Shown here: positions 63,886 to 64,000 of the stretch, one piece after another
How the letters are laid out: the number at the start of each line of letters is the position of its first letter
Numbering within the stretch: the first letter of the stretch is position 1
Source: Shinella sp. SUS2
Lineage (GTDB): Bacteria > Pseudomonadota > Alphaproteobacteria > Rhizobiales > Rhizobiaceae
NCBI RefSeq assembly: GCF_001262505.1
Contig: NZ_KQ410730.1
Span: 1 to 64,000, forward strand
Direction: 5' to 3'
DNA: 64,000 nt
The notes under the pieces: generated by a model
The model's database searches: none
What the model was told of the DNA's origin: nothing
The model's input: the letters and a program-made list of their open reading frames with translations, nothing else
Translations under genes and position numbers: made by a program

Positions 63886-64000
63886 GCACCGCCCTTCGGT
63901 GCCTGATCGTCGTTGAGGCCACGCCACGGCTTGGGATCGACGGGCATGCGATGGGAATAGGCGCCGACGGGGCTCTGATAGGCGAGGGGAGCCGCTACGG
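63882..64000 (-). CDS. Partial gene upstream of the TolC-like gene
   Basis: The 3' end of a minus-strand gene that runs off the right edge. The last residues read about VAAPLAYQSPVGAYSHRM and end in APKGGA. The stop TGA overlaps the next ATG, so it belongs to the copper operon. Too short to identify. Confidence 0.6.
   Translation of the reverse strand, partial: VAAPLAYQSPVGAYSHRMPVDPKPWRGLNDDQAPKGGA

Overview
The window looks like part of a large repABC plasmid or chromid from a member of the Rhizobiaceae (Rhizobium, Ensifer, Agrobacterium or Shinella type). The support is a complete repA-repB-repC operon with its counter-transcribed RNA, three upstream parS-like palindromes, a high-GC genome with many ABC transporters, and a polysaccharide locus laid out like the CuxR/uxs1/aps locus of Sinorhizobium meliloti. 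The exact genus cannot be settled from the sequence. No transposase, phage gene, tRNA, rRNA or CRISPR array was found.

Layout. 0.2-8.3 kb: a short-chain dehydrogenase, an RTX-type secreted protein, a MarR regulator divergent from a cupin-DoxX pair across a nested dyad, and an operon of a Crp-type regulator, a methyltransferase and a two-subunit molybdenum hydroxylase with a Tat signal. 8.6-23 kb: one long leftward operon of twelve genes under a divergent LysR regulator. It combines a dipeptide-type ABC transporter, a NitT/TauT-type ABC transporter, a two-cysteine Asp/Glu-racemase-family enzyme, an aldehyde dehydrogenase, an M19 amidohydrolase, a phytoene-dehydrogenase-like oxidoreductase and a muconolactone-isomerase-like protein; the substrate is unknown. 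24-36.6 kb: extracellular polysaccharide genes. An AraC-type regulator (CuxR-like) is divergent from uxs1-uxe-apsS-ugd-apsH1-apsE-apsH2, followed by a GH128 glucanase and a membrane sulfatase/phosphotransferase-like protein.

37-45.7 kb: an M20 amidohydrolase, an M28-like peptidase and a polar amino-acid ABC transporter with two binding proteins, then a GNAT gene and a GntR/FCD regulator. A near-identical 20-bp operator lies in front of both the hydrolase operon and the GntR gene. 45.8-50.8 kb: repC (with an AT-rich oriV candidate inside), ctRNA, repB, repA, three parS-like sites, a small WGR-domain gene and an octanucleotide tandem repeat. 51-64 kb: a hipBA toxin-antitoxin pair with three operator palindromes, an FAD oxidoreductase, an alpha/beta hydrolase, a periplasmic binding protein paired with a GGDEF-EAL sensor, an acetyltransferase, and a copper-handling operon (partial gene, TolC-like protein, multicopper oxidase, cupredoxin, CusF-like protein).

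How parts may work together. Ugd, Uxs1 and Uxe would make UDP-glucuronate, UDP-xylose and UDP-arabinose/galactose for the ApsS synthase, and CuxR in S. meliloti answers to cyclic di-GMP, a messenger that the GGDEF-EAL protein in this window may also handle. Two dispersed palindromic repeat families sit between genes across the replicon.
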